Shown: positions 1-7,660, numbered from the stretch's first letter. The stretch is DNA of 16,403 nt from Cryomorphaceae bacterium (GCA_022565745.1 JAIUMB010000037.1:1-16403), one strand, 5' to 3'. Made by a program: numbers and translations. The notes: a model not told the origin generated them from the letters alone.

Positions 1-94
1 AGACATCGCTTGTGCGTGTGTGAACCACATTTAGTGCCAGATTTAAAAACGCAAAATTTGGTTTGGCCTGTTTGGTGGTTGTGTATTGATTTGA

Positions 95-1210
95 TTAATG
101 GTCGTGATCATCTTCGTCGACTTCTACCAGGTAATATGCTCCTTCCACAATTACATCATCTTCTATGGCTTGCTTTAATTCCACAAAACCATCGGCGTGC
201 TTTCCTACTCGAAGCGGTATTCGGCGAAAACCAGTGCCTTCCGTTATGAAAACAAAGTATTTGCCTTCCTCTATTTGAAATGCTGTTTCCGGTAAGCTCA
301 ATACTTCAACGCTTTCAACTTCTATTTCGGCGGTGACAAATGTGCCAGGGCGAAGAGGGATACTTTCGTCATCGGGATGTGCGTGAACCCTTATGGTGCG
401 CATTTCCGGATGAACGGCGCCGCCAATCTGAACGATGTGTCCTTGGTGCCAGTTGGTGCCGCCCTGCACTTTAAATCTAATCTTCTGACCCTCCTTAATC
501 AATTCTAAATCACGAGGAAATACCTGAAGCTCGATGTGCATGTGTTGAGGGTCATACATCTGGTAAAGCACTTCTTCGGGCCCAACTTGCTTGCCCAAAC
601 TCACGGCTTCCATACTAATGATTCCCGTAAAAGGCGCGCGCAGGTATATCATCTCACTGATCTTCAAATCTTCCAACTCGTTTATATCTATTCCGATTAA
701 ATGCAATTGCGCCTCTAAGCCCTTTACCCTGGCTTGAATGACGCGGTATGACGACTTGATTTCCTGCACCCTCTTTGTTGAAGCCGCCTCACCTTCTTGC
801 AAGGTTTTTTGCCGATCCAAGTCAATTTCCAAAAAGTCAAGCTGACTCTTGGCTTCCAGGTAATCTTGCTGAAGGCGTATATAGTCTGGGTGAACGAGAC
901 CAATGAGAACTTCTCCTTTTTTGACTTTTGCCCCCTCATAATGTGGAGCCTTGCGTACAAAGCCTCCTAGTGGCGCACTGATGTTGGCTCTGCTCTCTGG
1001 AGGAACATCCACCATTCCCGAGCAAGATAAACGCCTTCCAATAACGCGCATTTCAGGCCTTCCAATAACGATACCGGCTAATGCCTTTTGATTTTCGTTG
1101 ACATCAAAATAATCGTGATCGTGAATGTCTTCGGTCTCAGTCTGTTTTTCACCAGAACAAGACACTAAAAAAATACTTGACAAAATAAGAGATTTTATAA
1201 ATAGATTCAT
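95..1210 (-). CDS. RND efflux periplasmic adaptor (CzcB/CusB-like membrane-fusion lipoprotein)
   Basis: This 371-residue protein is the adaptor linking the inner-membrane RND pump to its outer-membrane channel. The N-terminus is a lipoprotein signal: a hydrophobic stretch ending in LVSC, with Cys18 as the predicted lipidated residue. Residues about 75-105 form a lipoyl/barrel-sandwich half (GGFVRKAPHYEGAKVKKGE), residues about 109-171 a Leu/Gln/Glu/Lys-rich coiled-coil hairpin, and a second lipoyl half and beta-barrel follow. Just after the lipid anchor is an acidic/His stretch (EDIHDHDYFD, residues 27-36), and the C-terminus ends DEDDHDH; both could bind divalent metal. It starts 21 bp after the pump gene on the same strand, so the two are surely one operon. 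The start is an ATG that leads straight into the signal peptide. The family assignment is firm; the transported metal is inferred from the pump motif. Confidence 0.93.
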   Translation of the reverse strand: MNLFIKSLILSSIFLVSCSGEKQTETEDIHDHDYFDVNENQKALAGIVIGRPEMRVIGRRLSCSGMVDVPPESRANISAPLGGFVRKAPHYEGAKVKKGEVLIGLVHPDYIRLQQDYLEAKSQLDFLEIDLDRQKTLQEGEAASTKRVQEIKSSYRVIQARVKGLEAQLHLIGIDINELEDLKISEMIYLRAPFTGIISMEAVSLGKQVGPEEVLYQMYDPQHMHIELQVFPRDLELIKEGQKIRFKVQGGTNWHQGHIVQIGGAVHPEMRTIRVHAHPDDESIPLRPGTFVTAEIEVESVEVLSLPETAFQIEEGKYFVFITEGTGFRRIPLRVGKHADGFVELKQAIEDDVIVEGAYYLVEVDEDDHDH

Positions 1211-1231
1211 GAGAAATGGTGTTGTTGATGT

Positions 1232-4200
1232 TTAATGACTGTCTGCAGCATAAAAATTAAATAGAATCACGGATTGATTGTAGCGGTTGAGAATTTCTAG
1301 TGTCTCAATATTGAGTTCAAGCGAGGTTCGCAGACTTTCTGCAAATTGAAAAAAGTCTATCTCACCAGATTCGTAACTCAAATAAGCAGTTTGGGTTATT
1401 TTCTCGGATTGCTTGAGTGCAAGTACACCGTAGTTTTTCCATTGATTGTATTGAGCCAACACGTCAGCCACAGCGTTTAGACGCTCAGCTTCTCGGTTAC
1501 GTTGAGCAAACTCAAGGTCATTTTGTGCAATTTCTATTTGTAATTTAGCTTGTTGAATTTTTGCACGTTGGGGTCTGAACCACAAAGGAAATTGTAGTCC
1601 AACCATCACTCCTTGAAAATTCGGAATGGCTTCGATTTCTTGATTGAAATACCCGGCAGTAAGGTCGGGGAATAGGGAAGCTTGCTCAACTTGCATTGTT
1701 CGACGCTCAATCTCGACCAAGCTTTTCTCCACGGCAATTAAGTCTTCGTGAATAGGTTGTTCTACCGAAGGCAAAGGCAGTGGCTCAAAAGATTGAGGAA
1801 GAGACATTTCACCTTCAAAACCAGTAAGCAATCGCAGTTGGTTTGAGGCTTTTATCAATAGTGCATTTTGCTGTTCGTAAAAATTGCGAAAACTGGCAAG
1901 GCGTGCCCGAAAAATTTGCTGCTCGAGCGGACTGATTTCCCCAGCTTCTTCAAGTTTATCTACACGGGTTAAAAAACTTTCCAGTTGTTCAAGTTCTTTA
2001 TCCACCCGTTCTGTTGCTGTTTTCCGTGTAAGCCACTCATACCAAGCCGACTCTACCAATAAACTCAATTGTCGTTTTGATAAGACCGATTCATTTTTGC
2101 GCATATCTTGAAGTTCGCGTGCAAATGCGCCTCTGCGAATGTGCTGTAGAATGCTGCCGAAATTCTGATTGGCCTCAATGTAGTAATCGTATACCCTGGT
2201 ATTGAACTGTCCGTACTGATAACTGACATCAAAGTTGTCCATTTGTATAGCCCGTTTGCGCTCTTCTGCGGCTTGTAATTCTCGCAATCTGGCATTTTGT
2301 GTCATAGGGTGAGCCTCATAAGCCAATTGCTTAGCGTATTGCAAACTCCATTCACTTTGAGGTTGAGCCTGCATCGAGAATGGTACAACCAGAAGTAAAA
2401 GCACTATAATTTGTGCAGTCCCCATTGTTTGACGTTTGGGGAAACGCAGATAAAAAATAGGCAACAACAAAAGCGTGAGAATGGTATCGGAAACAATCCC
2501 TCCGATAACAACTGTGGCTAAAGGTTTTTGCACTTCTGCACCAGCAGAGGTGCTCAAAGCCATAGGTATAAAACCTAAGGCCGCTACCAATCCAGTCATT
2601 AAAACCGGGCGAAGACGTGTACGTGCCCCTGTAAGAACGGCATCGTATACCGGCATTCCTTTTTCATCACGCAGTTGATTGATGGCAGAAATTAAAACGA
2701 TTCCGTTTAATACAGCTACTCCAAAGAGAGCGACAAATCCTATTCCGGCAGAGATTGAGAAAGGCATTCCACGAAGGTAGAGTGCGGCTACACCTCCAAT
2801 TGCCGAGAATGGTACTGAAGTTCCAATCATAAGCATATATTTAAATGTTCCAAAAGCGAAATACAACAATAAAAAAATCATGGCCAGGGCAATAGGTATG
2901 GCTACTTTAAGGCGTGATGTTGCCTTTTGTAGATTTTCAAACTGACCACCAAACGCCAAATGATAGCCTGGAGGCAAACTGAGTTTGTCGTATAAACGGT
3001 TTTCAATGTCGGCCACCAAACTTGCAACGTCTCGGTTGCGCACATTCACTCCAATGTTAATGCGTCGCTTGGTGTTGTCCCGACTTATCTGCATCGGTCC
3101 GTCTTCAAATGTTATATCAACCAACTCCCGCAAAAGCACTTTTTGACCGCTTGCTGTATTGACAAAGAGTTCCCCAATATCCATTTTATCTCTGGATTCT
3201 TCATTTAATCTCACCACCAAGTCAAACCTTCGCTGTCCTTCGTATACCAAGCCACTTACCGTACCGGCAAAAGCTGTGCGCACCACCATGTTTACTTCGT
3301 CGATCGTTACACCATATCGCCCAAGCGCCTCTCTGTTGAAGCGCAAAAGCATTTGAGGCAAACCATCTGTTTGCTCAACCTTTATGTCATCAGCTCCGGG
3401 AATGTTTTGAATCAATCGAGCTGCCTCATTGGCTTTGTCAAATAATACGTCCATATCTTCCCCGTAAATTTTAATTGCAATATCCGTTTTAGCACCTGTC
3501 ATTAACTCATTAAATCGAAGTTGAATGGGTTGAGAAAATTCGACAAACACCCCCAGAATATCGTTCAGTTTATCTTTCATTTTATCGACCAATTCTTCTC
3601 TGCTTTTTGCAGACACCCATTGCTCTTTCTCTTTGAGAACAATCATTACGTCCATATCCTCCATTGCCATTGGGTCAGTGGGTATTTCTGCCGTTCCAAT
3701 TTTTGAGACCACGTGAATAACTTCAGGGAAATGTTCTTTCAGAATTTTCTCCACCTTGCTCGCCGTTGCAATACTTTCTTTTAAGGAGCTACCTGGTTGA
3801 ATGGCAACTTGTACGGCTAAATCACCCTCTTCTAAATCGGGTATAAATTCTGACCCCAAGCGGTAGAAGCCAAAGATGGCCGCAATCAGCAAGATGGAAG
3901 CCACCACAAACACTTTTACATTATGAGCAATGACTTTTTTGAGAATTATTTCGTAGAGTCGCTCGGCGGACTTGATGATTTTGTAGGGTAAACCACCTTC
4001 TTGTTTTATGGTTTTTCTCATTAAAATTGAGGAGATAACGGGGATGTATGTCAGCGACAAAAGAAGTGTTCCGATAAGAGCAAAAGTGAGTGTTTGTGCC
4101 ATAGGACGGAACATTTTTCCTTCTATACCAGAGAGTGTCATGACAGGGATAAACACCACAATGGTGGTGAGTACGCCAAATGCAGCAGACTTATAAATAT

Positions 4201-5527
4201 TGGTTGCTGACTTGGAAATAACGCTGTCTAATTGTTTTTGACTGAGGGTTTTGCCAACAAATCCAGCAGTGAGAACCGCCACTAGATTCTCTACAATAAC
4301 AACGGCACTATCCACCACAATACCAAAGTCAATGGCGCCGAGCGACATTAAATTGGCAGAAACCCCAAGGTGATACATAAGGATGAGGGCAAAAAGCATA
4401 GATAAAGGAATGATGGAGGCCACGATGAGACCTGCACGAAAATTACCCAAAAGAAGCACCAGCACGATGATAACAATAGCGCCCCCTTCCAGAAGATTGT
4501 TGCGTACGGTTTGAATGGTTCGCTTTATCAAGCCTGATCGTTCCAGATAAGGGTAAATGCTAATGCCTTGTGGAAGCGAACGTTGGATGTCCTCAATCCG
4601 CTCAATCACAGCCTTATTGACTTTGTAAGCGTTTTCCCCTTTCAGCATTAGAGTAATTCCGCCAACAGTTTCTCCATTACCATCCATAGTCATGGCTCCA
4701 AATCGGGGAGGAGCCCCAAATCGGACCTCACCGATGTCTTCAATACGTATGGGTACACCATCGGTAGTGGCAATGTGAATTTTTCGCACGTCATCGAGAT
4801 TTTGTATCAATCCTTCTGTGCGGATATAAGTGGCGTGCGACCCCTTTTCGATATAACTCCCACCTGTATTTTGATTGTTGGCTGAGAGTGCATTAAATAC
4901 GTCAACCAATGTCAGTCCTAAGGATGAAAGAAGGTACGGATCTACCGCTACTTCGTATTGTTTGAGATAGCCACCAAAACTACTGACGTCGACTATTCCA
5001 GGGATGCCTGCCAACTGCCGTTTGACAATCCAGTCTTGAATGGTACGAAGATCAGTGATGTCGTATATATCGCTATAGGCTGAATCAACTTTGAGTACAT
5101 ACTGGTAGATTTCTCCAAGTCCGGTGGTTATGGGCATTAGCTCAGGGCGACCAAATGTCTCGGGTATATCCGAGCGTACCTCGTCAATTTTTTCCTTCAC
5201 GTATTGCCTGGCATCAAGTGTAGGCACATTTTCCGCAAAAACCACCGTGACCACTGAAAGGCCATAGCGAGAAATAGAACGTATTTCCTCTACTTCTGGC
5301 AGATTAGCCATGGCAATTTCTAGGGGATAGGTGATAAATTTCTCTACTTCTTGAGGTGCAAGAGAAGGCGATGTGGTAACGACCTGAACTTGATTGTTGG
5401 TGATGTCGGGAACGGCATCAATAGAGATATTAAACAATGCATGTACGCCAAATAGAACCAGAGCTAAGGTAGCCAGTAAAACAATCAATTTGTTCTTGAG
5501 CGAGTATTCAATTAAATAGGTAAACAT
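1232..5527 (-). CDS. CzcA-type heavy-metal RND pump fused to a C-terminal TolC-like outer-membrane factor
   Basis: This 1431-residue protein joins a full HME-RND proton antiporter (residues about 1-1030) to a TolC/OEP-like domain (about 1055-1431). Family members without the fusion are about 1030-1070 residues. The first transmembrane helix is near residues 10-30. The fourth-helix relay motif D400-F-G-I-V-V-D406-S-A-x4-E413-N matches the DFGxxxDGA pattern of divalent-cation (Zn/Co/Cd/Ni) pumps in the positions of CzcA Asp402, Asp408 and Glu415; it does not match the Cus-type motif. After the last pump helix and FPKRQ comes a hydrophobic segment ending in SMQAQ (residues 1040-1055), which resembles a signal peptide. 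The rest is helical, Gln/Glu/Leu-rich and OEP-like. The longest open frame begins at a TTG two codons upstream; the ATG at 5525-5527 is the more likely start. Fused pumps of this size are common in Bacteroidota to my knowledge. Confidence 0.93.
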   Translation of the reverse strand: MFTYLIEYSLKNKLIVLLATLALVLFGVHALFNISIDAVPDITNNQVQVVTTSPSLAPQEVEKFITYPLEIAMANLPEVEEIRSISRYGLSVVTVVFAENVPTLDARQYVKEKIDEVRSDIPETFGRPELMPITTGLGEIYQYVLKVDSAYSDIYDITDLRTIQDWIVKRQLAGIPGIVDVSSFGGYLKQYEVAVDPYLLSSLGLTLVDVFNALSANNQNTGGSYIEKGSHATYIRTEGLIQNLDDVRKIHIATTDGVPIRIEDIGEVRFGAPPRFGAMTMDGNGETVGGITLMLKGENAYKVNKAVIERIEDIQRSLPQGISIYPYLERSGLIKRTIQTVRNNLLEGGAIVIIVLVLLLGNFRAGLIVASIIPLSMLFALILMYHLGVSANLMSLGAIDFGIVVDSAVVIVENLVAVLTAGFVGKTLSQKQLDSVISKSATNIYKSAAFGVLTTIVVFIPVMTLSGIEGKMFRPMAQTLTFALIGTLLLSLTYIPVISSILMRKTIKQEGGLPYKIIKSAERLYEIILKKVIAHNVKVFVVASILLIAAIFGFYRLGSEFIPDLEEGDLAVQVAIQPGSSLKESIATASKVEKILKEHFPEVIHVVSKIGTAEIPTDPMAMEDMDVMIVLKEKEQWVSAKSREELVDKMKDKLNDILGVFVEFSQPIQLRFNELMTGAKTDIAIKIYGEDMDVLFDKANEAARLIQNIPGADDIKVEQTDGLPQMLLRFNREALGRYGVTIDEVNMVVRTAFAGTVSGLVYEGQRRFDLVVRLNEESRDKMDIGELFVNTASGQKVLLRELVDITFEDGPMQISRDNTKRRINIGVNVRNRDVASLVADIENRLYDKLSLPPGYHLAFGGQFENLQKATSRLKVAIPIALAMIFLLLYFAFGTFKYMLMIGTSVPFSAIGGVAALYLRGMPFSISAGIGFVALFGVAVLNGIVLISAINQLRDEKGMPVYDAVLTGARTRLRPVLMTGLVAALGFIPMALSTSAGAEVQKPLATVVIGGIVSDTILTLLLLPIFYLRFPKRQTMGTAQIIVLLLLVVPFSMQAQPQSEWSLQYAKQLAYEAHPMTQNARLRELQAAEERKRAIQMDNFDVSYQYGQFNTRVYDYYIEANQNFGSILQHIRRGAFARELQDMRKNESVLSKRQLSLLVESAWYEWLTRKTATERVDKELEQLESFLTRVDKLEEAGEISPLEQQIFRARLASFRNFYEQQNALLIKASNQLRLLTGFEGEMSLPQSFEPLPLPSVEQPIHEDLIAVEKSLVEIERRTMQVEQASLFPDLTAGYFNQEIEAIPNFQGVMVGLQFPLWFRPQRAKIQQAKLQIEIAQNDLEFAQRNREAERLNAVADVLAQYNQWKNYGVLALKQSEKITQTAYLSYESGEIDFFQFAESLRTSLELNIETLEILNRYNQSVILFNFYAADSH

Positions 5528-5602
5528 GAGCAATTTTTCACGATAACAAAAGATTTATGACAGCAACAAGGAGGATGTTCCAAGTAGCCAGTAAACGGAT
5601 TG

Positions 5603-5962
5603 TTACGCGAAAACAGGAGGTGCTCTGAGACTTTTTGAATCTAGAGAAGGAGGAGGAATGGCATTTTCTTCAGAAGGAAAAAACCAATCAAAACAATAGA
5701 ATCTCAAGCCAGAAATAGAAAAGTCATTGATTTGAGAAGCAAAGAACAATTTAATAACAGGACCAAGTTTGAACACCTCAAGGTGATTTTCACCCAAATC
5801 AAGATGCCATAAATTGTCTAGCGGAGAAGACGAAGATGTCTCTTCAACGGATACAGTCAAGTCGTGATGACTGTCAACATGCGTATGCGGAATGATGGCG
5901 TGAAGGTTTAGAACCAACACGGCAATAGACATTAATAAAAATGAAATAGATTTCCAACGCAT
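5603..5962 (-). CDS. small exported protein with His motif at head of metal-efflux operon, function unknown
   Basis: I do not recognise a characterised family for this 119-residue protein. Residues 1-20 (MRWKSISFLL and the following hydrophobic stretch) look like a signal peptide or membrane anchor. Immediately after is a histidine cluster, HAIIPHTHVDSHHD (residues 21-34), a plausible Zn/Co/Cu site. A Ser/Glu-rich linker follows, then a moderately hydrophobic segment and a Pro-rich C-terminus ending RAPPVFA. It lies on the same strand as the pump gene with 75 bp between, so it is probably the first gene of the efflux operon. Its place and size recall CzcI, the small exported protein upstream of czcCBA in Cupriavidus, but I see no sequence basis for homology. 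A metal-sensing or metal-buffering role in the periplasm is inference. An alternative start is Met11, but Met1 gives the better leader. Confidence 0.7.
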   Translation of the reverse strand: MRWKSISFLLMSIAVLVLNLHAIIPHTHVDSHHDLTVSVEETSSSSPLDNLWHLDLGENHLEVFKLGPVIKLFFASQINDFSISGLRFYCFDWFFPSEENAIPPPSLDSKSLRAPPVFA

Positions 5963-5996
5963 GCAGCAAAGTTACAAGAATTATTAATTGCATGCG
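5958..5996. repeat. 8-bp perfect inverted repeat around the efflux promoter/start, possible operator
   Basis: CGCATGCA at 5958-5965 is the exact reverse complement of TGCATGCG at 5989-5996, with a 23-bp spacer. The arm starts are 31 bp apart, about three helical turns. Each arm also contains the self-palindrome GCATGC. The spacer holds the possible -7 element, and the left arm overlaps the start codon of the small His protein. This layout suits a dimeric repressor or a DNA-bending site, but no regulator gene lies in the window. A third GCATGC is at 6239-6244. Confidence 0.45.
5967..5974 (-). promoter_or_regulatory. possible -7 promoter element of the efflux operon (TAACTTTG)
   Basis: Read on the minus strand this is TAACTTTG, a full match to the Bacteroidota sigma-A -7 consensus TAnnTTTG. 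It ends only four bases before the ATG at 5960-5962, so a transcript from it would start at or very near the start codon. No convincing TTG -33 element is present about 19 bp upstream; the nearest is TTTCGC. The match could be chance or could indicate a leaderless mRNA. Confidence 0.35.
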
Positions 5997-6031
5997 AAAT
6001 AAAATTATCAACGCATAAAATTTGGAAATAT

Positions 6032-6049
6032 GCCCATAGCAATACGGGC
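6032..6049 (-). other. 7-bp hairpin with 4-nt loop in the divergent region
   Basis: Read on the minus strand the sequence is GCCCGTA-TTGC-TATGGGC, which folds into seven pairs (one G-U) around a four-base loop. On the plus strand the wobble becomes an A-C mismatch, so the RNA hairpin favours minus-strand transcription. No U-tract follows on either strand, so it is not a standard terminator. It lies upstream of the candidate minus-strand promoter, and its role is unknown. Confidence 0.35.
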
Positions 6050-6060
6050 TTAAGTCTTAA
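6050..6060. repeat. 11-bp palindrome TTAAG-T-CTTAA
   Basis: This is a perfect 5+1+5 palindrome directly beside the hairpin at 6032-6049, in the middle of the divergent promoter region. It could be an operator half-site pair. In AT-rich DNA a chance palindrome of this length is also possible. Confidence 0.25.
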
Positions 6061-6326
6061 AAACGGCTTTTTTAACGAGGCTGAAAGGTGCATTGTTCAT
6101 ATTTAGACATCACAGATTTAAGATTTACGGTCCCCGTTATCTGAACCAATGGCGATTTAAGTATTCATTCACCATCCAATTTTTTTGTCAATGCTACCTG
6201 AGTACAAAGTGGTTAATATGGCATTATGAATAAAGTAAGCATGCCCCCAATCACCATTGTATTTAGAATGATTTTAAATTGATTTTTGGGTGGTTGGTTA
6301 TAACGAGCTAATCTTGCCTTGTGTTT

Positions 6327-6334
6327 TAAATTTG
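6327..6334 (+). promoter_or_regulatory. probable -7 promoter element of the act-cox operon (TAAATTTG)
   Basis: TAAATTTG is an exact match to the Bacteroidota -7 consensus TAnnTTTG and is the only one I found on the plus strand in this intergenic region. It predicts transcription starting near 6340 and a leader of about 35 nt before the actA ATG. A TTG -33 element at the usual distance of about 19 bp is not obvious, so the match is partial. A small stem (CACAG-AAACC-CTGTG, 6349-6363) lies in the predicted leader. Confidence 0.45.
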
Positions 6335-6374
6335 CCACCGTTTACCACCACAGAAACCCTGTGATAACTTTTTT

Positions 6375-7640
6375 ATGACTACGACATCAATGAACAAGCA
6401 ACGCTTTTTTTACCGTCTCCTTATTGGGCTGTTTTTCGCGTCTTCTGTCGTTTTTGCACAAGATGAGGCTGATTTGCCAGGCGATCCAGACAACGGAAAG
6501 AAAATTTTTAACGCTCAGTGTGGGGCTTGTCACAAGCTCGACAAGAAAATGGTTGGCCCTGCCTTAGGTGGAGTAGCTGACAAATATTCAATGGATTGGA
6601 TCATTGCGTGGACGCAAGACAATGCGGCACTTCGCGCAAGTGGTGACAAGGATGCCATTGCTATTTTTGAGGAGTACAACGGCGCGATCATGCCTGCTTT
6701 CCCTAATTTAAGTGAGCAAGACATCAAAGATATTGTCGCCTACACCATTGTTGGTGACAAAAAGAAAGCACCAGCAGGAGATGCAGCCAGTGCTGATGGC
6801 GTCGCGGCAGCTTCAGACGATCGCTCTTCTGGCAGCAACATATGGGTTACATTAGGTTTGTCATTTTTCTTAATTGTTCTCATAGCCATCTTGGCCAAGG
6901 TTAAGAACACCTTGAAGGTCATTAAAGGTGAGCCTACCAGCACACTGCTAGATGATGCCAGCGTGTTTACACGTGTAGCTGTTCGCAATCAAAAAGTCAT
7001 TGCTGTAGTTACCCTCGTGGTAGCGGTTTTCTTATTGCAACAATTATACTGGGGGCTGATGAGTATTGGCGTTGAAGAAGGTTACCAGCCTGAGCAACCA
7101 ATCGCATTCTCTCACGCCTTGCACGCTGGTGAAAATCAAATTGATTGCCAGTATTGCCACTACGGTGCCGAAAAAGGCAAACACTCCAATATTCCATCAG
7201 CGAATGTTTGTATGAACTGTCATACCTACGTTCAAGAAGGTTCAAAATATGGTGAGAAAGAAATAGATAAAATTTACGCCGCAGTTGGCTTTGATCGCGA
7301 AACCAGTTCTTATATCGAAGGTTACGAGCAAAAGCCGATAAAGTGGGTGCGTATTCACAACCTTCCTGACTTGGCTTACTTTAGCCATGCGCAGCACGTC
7401 AATGCTGGAAACATTGAGTGTCAAACCTGCCACGGGCCGGTTGAGGAGATGGAGGTTCTTTATCAGTACTCTCCTTTGACCATGGGATGGTGTATCAACT
7501 GTCACCGTGAGTCTGAAGTAGACGTAGAAAACAACGGATACTATGAAGAGGTCCACGCCAAGATGAAGGAAAAACACAACACAGACAAAGTCACCGTCGA
7601 CATGATTGGTGGTCTTGAGTGTGGAAAATGTCACTATTAA
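6375..7640 (+). CDS. actA: ACIII subunit ActA: pentaheme cytochrome c with extra N-terminal monoheme domain
   Basis: This 421-residue c-type cytochrome is the heme-rich subunit of the quinol:electron-acceptor oxidoreductase ACIII. A signal peptide ends near residue 29 (VVFAQ). A class-I-like monoheme domain follows, with CGACH at 49-53 and Met106 (IMPAFP) as the likely sixth ligand. An Ala/Ser-rich linker leads to helices at about 156-174 and 207-226, which put the second half back in the periplasm. That half has five CxxCH sites, at 258, 279, 349, 373 and 416, the last one residue before the C-terminal Tyr. The repeated FSHAxH motif (residues 245-250 and 336-341) supplies candidate distal histidines. 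It is the first gene of the operon, and actB follows after 20 bp. Met6 is an equally good start for the signal peptide; neither start has a visible Shine-Dalgarno. Confidence 0.95.
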   Translation: MTTTSMNKQRFFYRLLIGLFFASSVVFAQDEADLPGDPDNGKKIFNAQCGACHKLDKKMVGPALGGVADKYSMDWIIAWTQDNAALRASGDKDAIAIFEEYNGAIMPAFPNLSEQDIKDIVAYTIVGDKKKAPAGDAASADGVAAASDDRSSGSNIWVTLGLSFFLIVLIAILAKVKNTLKVIKGEPTSTLLDDASVFTRVAVRNQKVIAVVTLVVAVFLLQQLYWGLMSIGVEEGYQPEQPIAFSHALHAGENQIDCQYCHYGAEKGKHSNIPSANVCMNCHTYVQEGSKYGEKEIDKIYAAVGFDRETSSYIEGYEQKPIKWVRIHNLPDLAYFSHAQHVNAGNIECQTCHGPVEEMEVLYQYSPLTMGWCINCHRESEVDVENNGYYEEVHAKMKEKHNTDKVTVDMIGGLECGKCHY

Positions 7641-7660
7641 AATAAACCCATCACAACGAT

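Larger units (their letters stand above)
5963..6374. other. divergent intergenic region between efflux and respiratory operons
   Basis: This 412-bp AT-rich stretch separates two divergently transcribed operons. I see no convincing gene or RNA gene in it. It contains a -7-like element for each direction, an 8-bp inverted repeat at the efflux end, a 7-bp hairpin, an 11-bp palindrome beside that hairpin, and a longer imperfect stem nearer the respiratory promoter; these are listed separately. It most likely holds the promoters and operators of both operons. Confidence 0.7.

Noticed and set aside
10..249. 79-codon open frame on the plus strand at the window start
   Set aside because: Most of it overlaps the well-supported adaptor gene on the opposite strand, and its composition looks random. 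I see no feature of its own in bases 1-94.
2372..2424. Pump-TolC junction considered as a sequencing or assembly fusion of two genes
   Set aside because: The frame is continuous with no stop, no spacer and balanced composition, and pumps of this length are common in the phylum. No separate outer-membrane factor gene is present nearby.
6032..6049. Hairpin considered as a Rho-independent terminator
   Set aside because: No T-tract follows the stem in either direction, and no gene ends nearby; both flanking operons run away from it.
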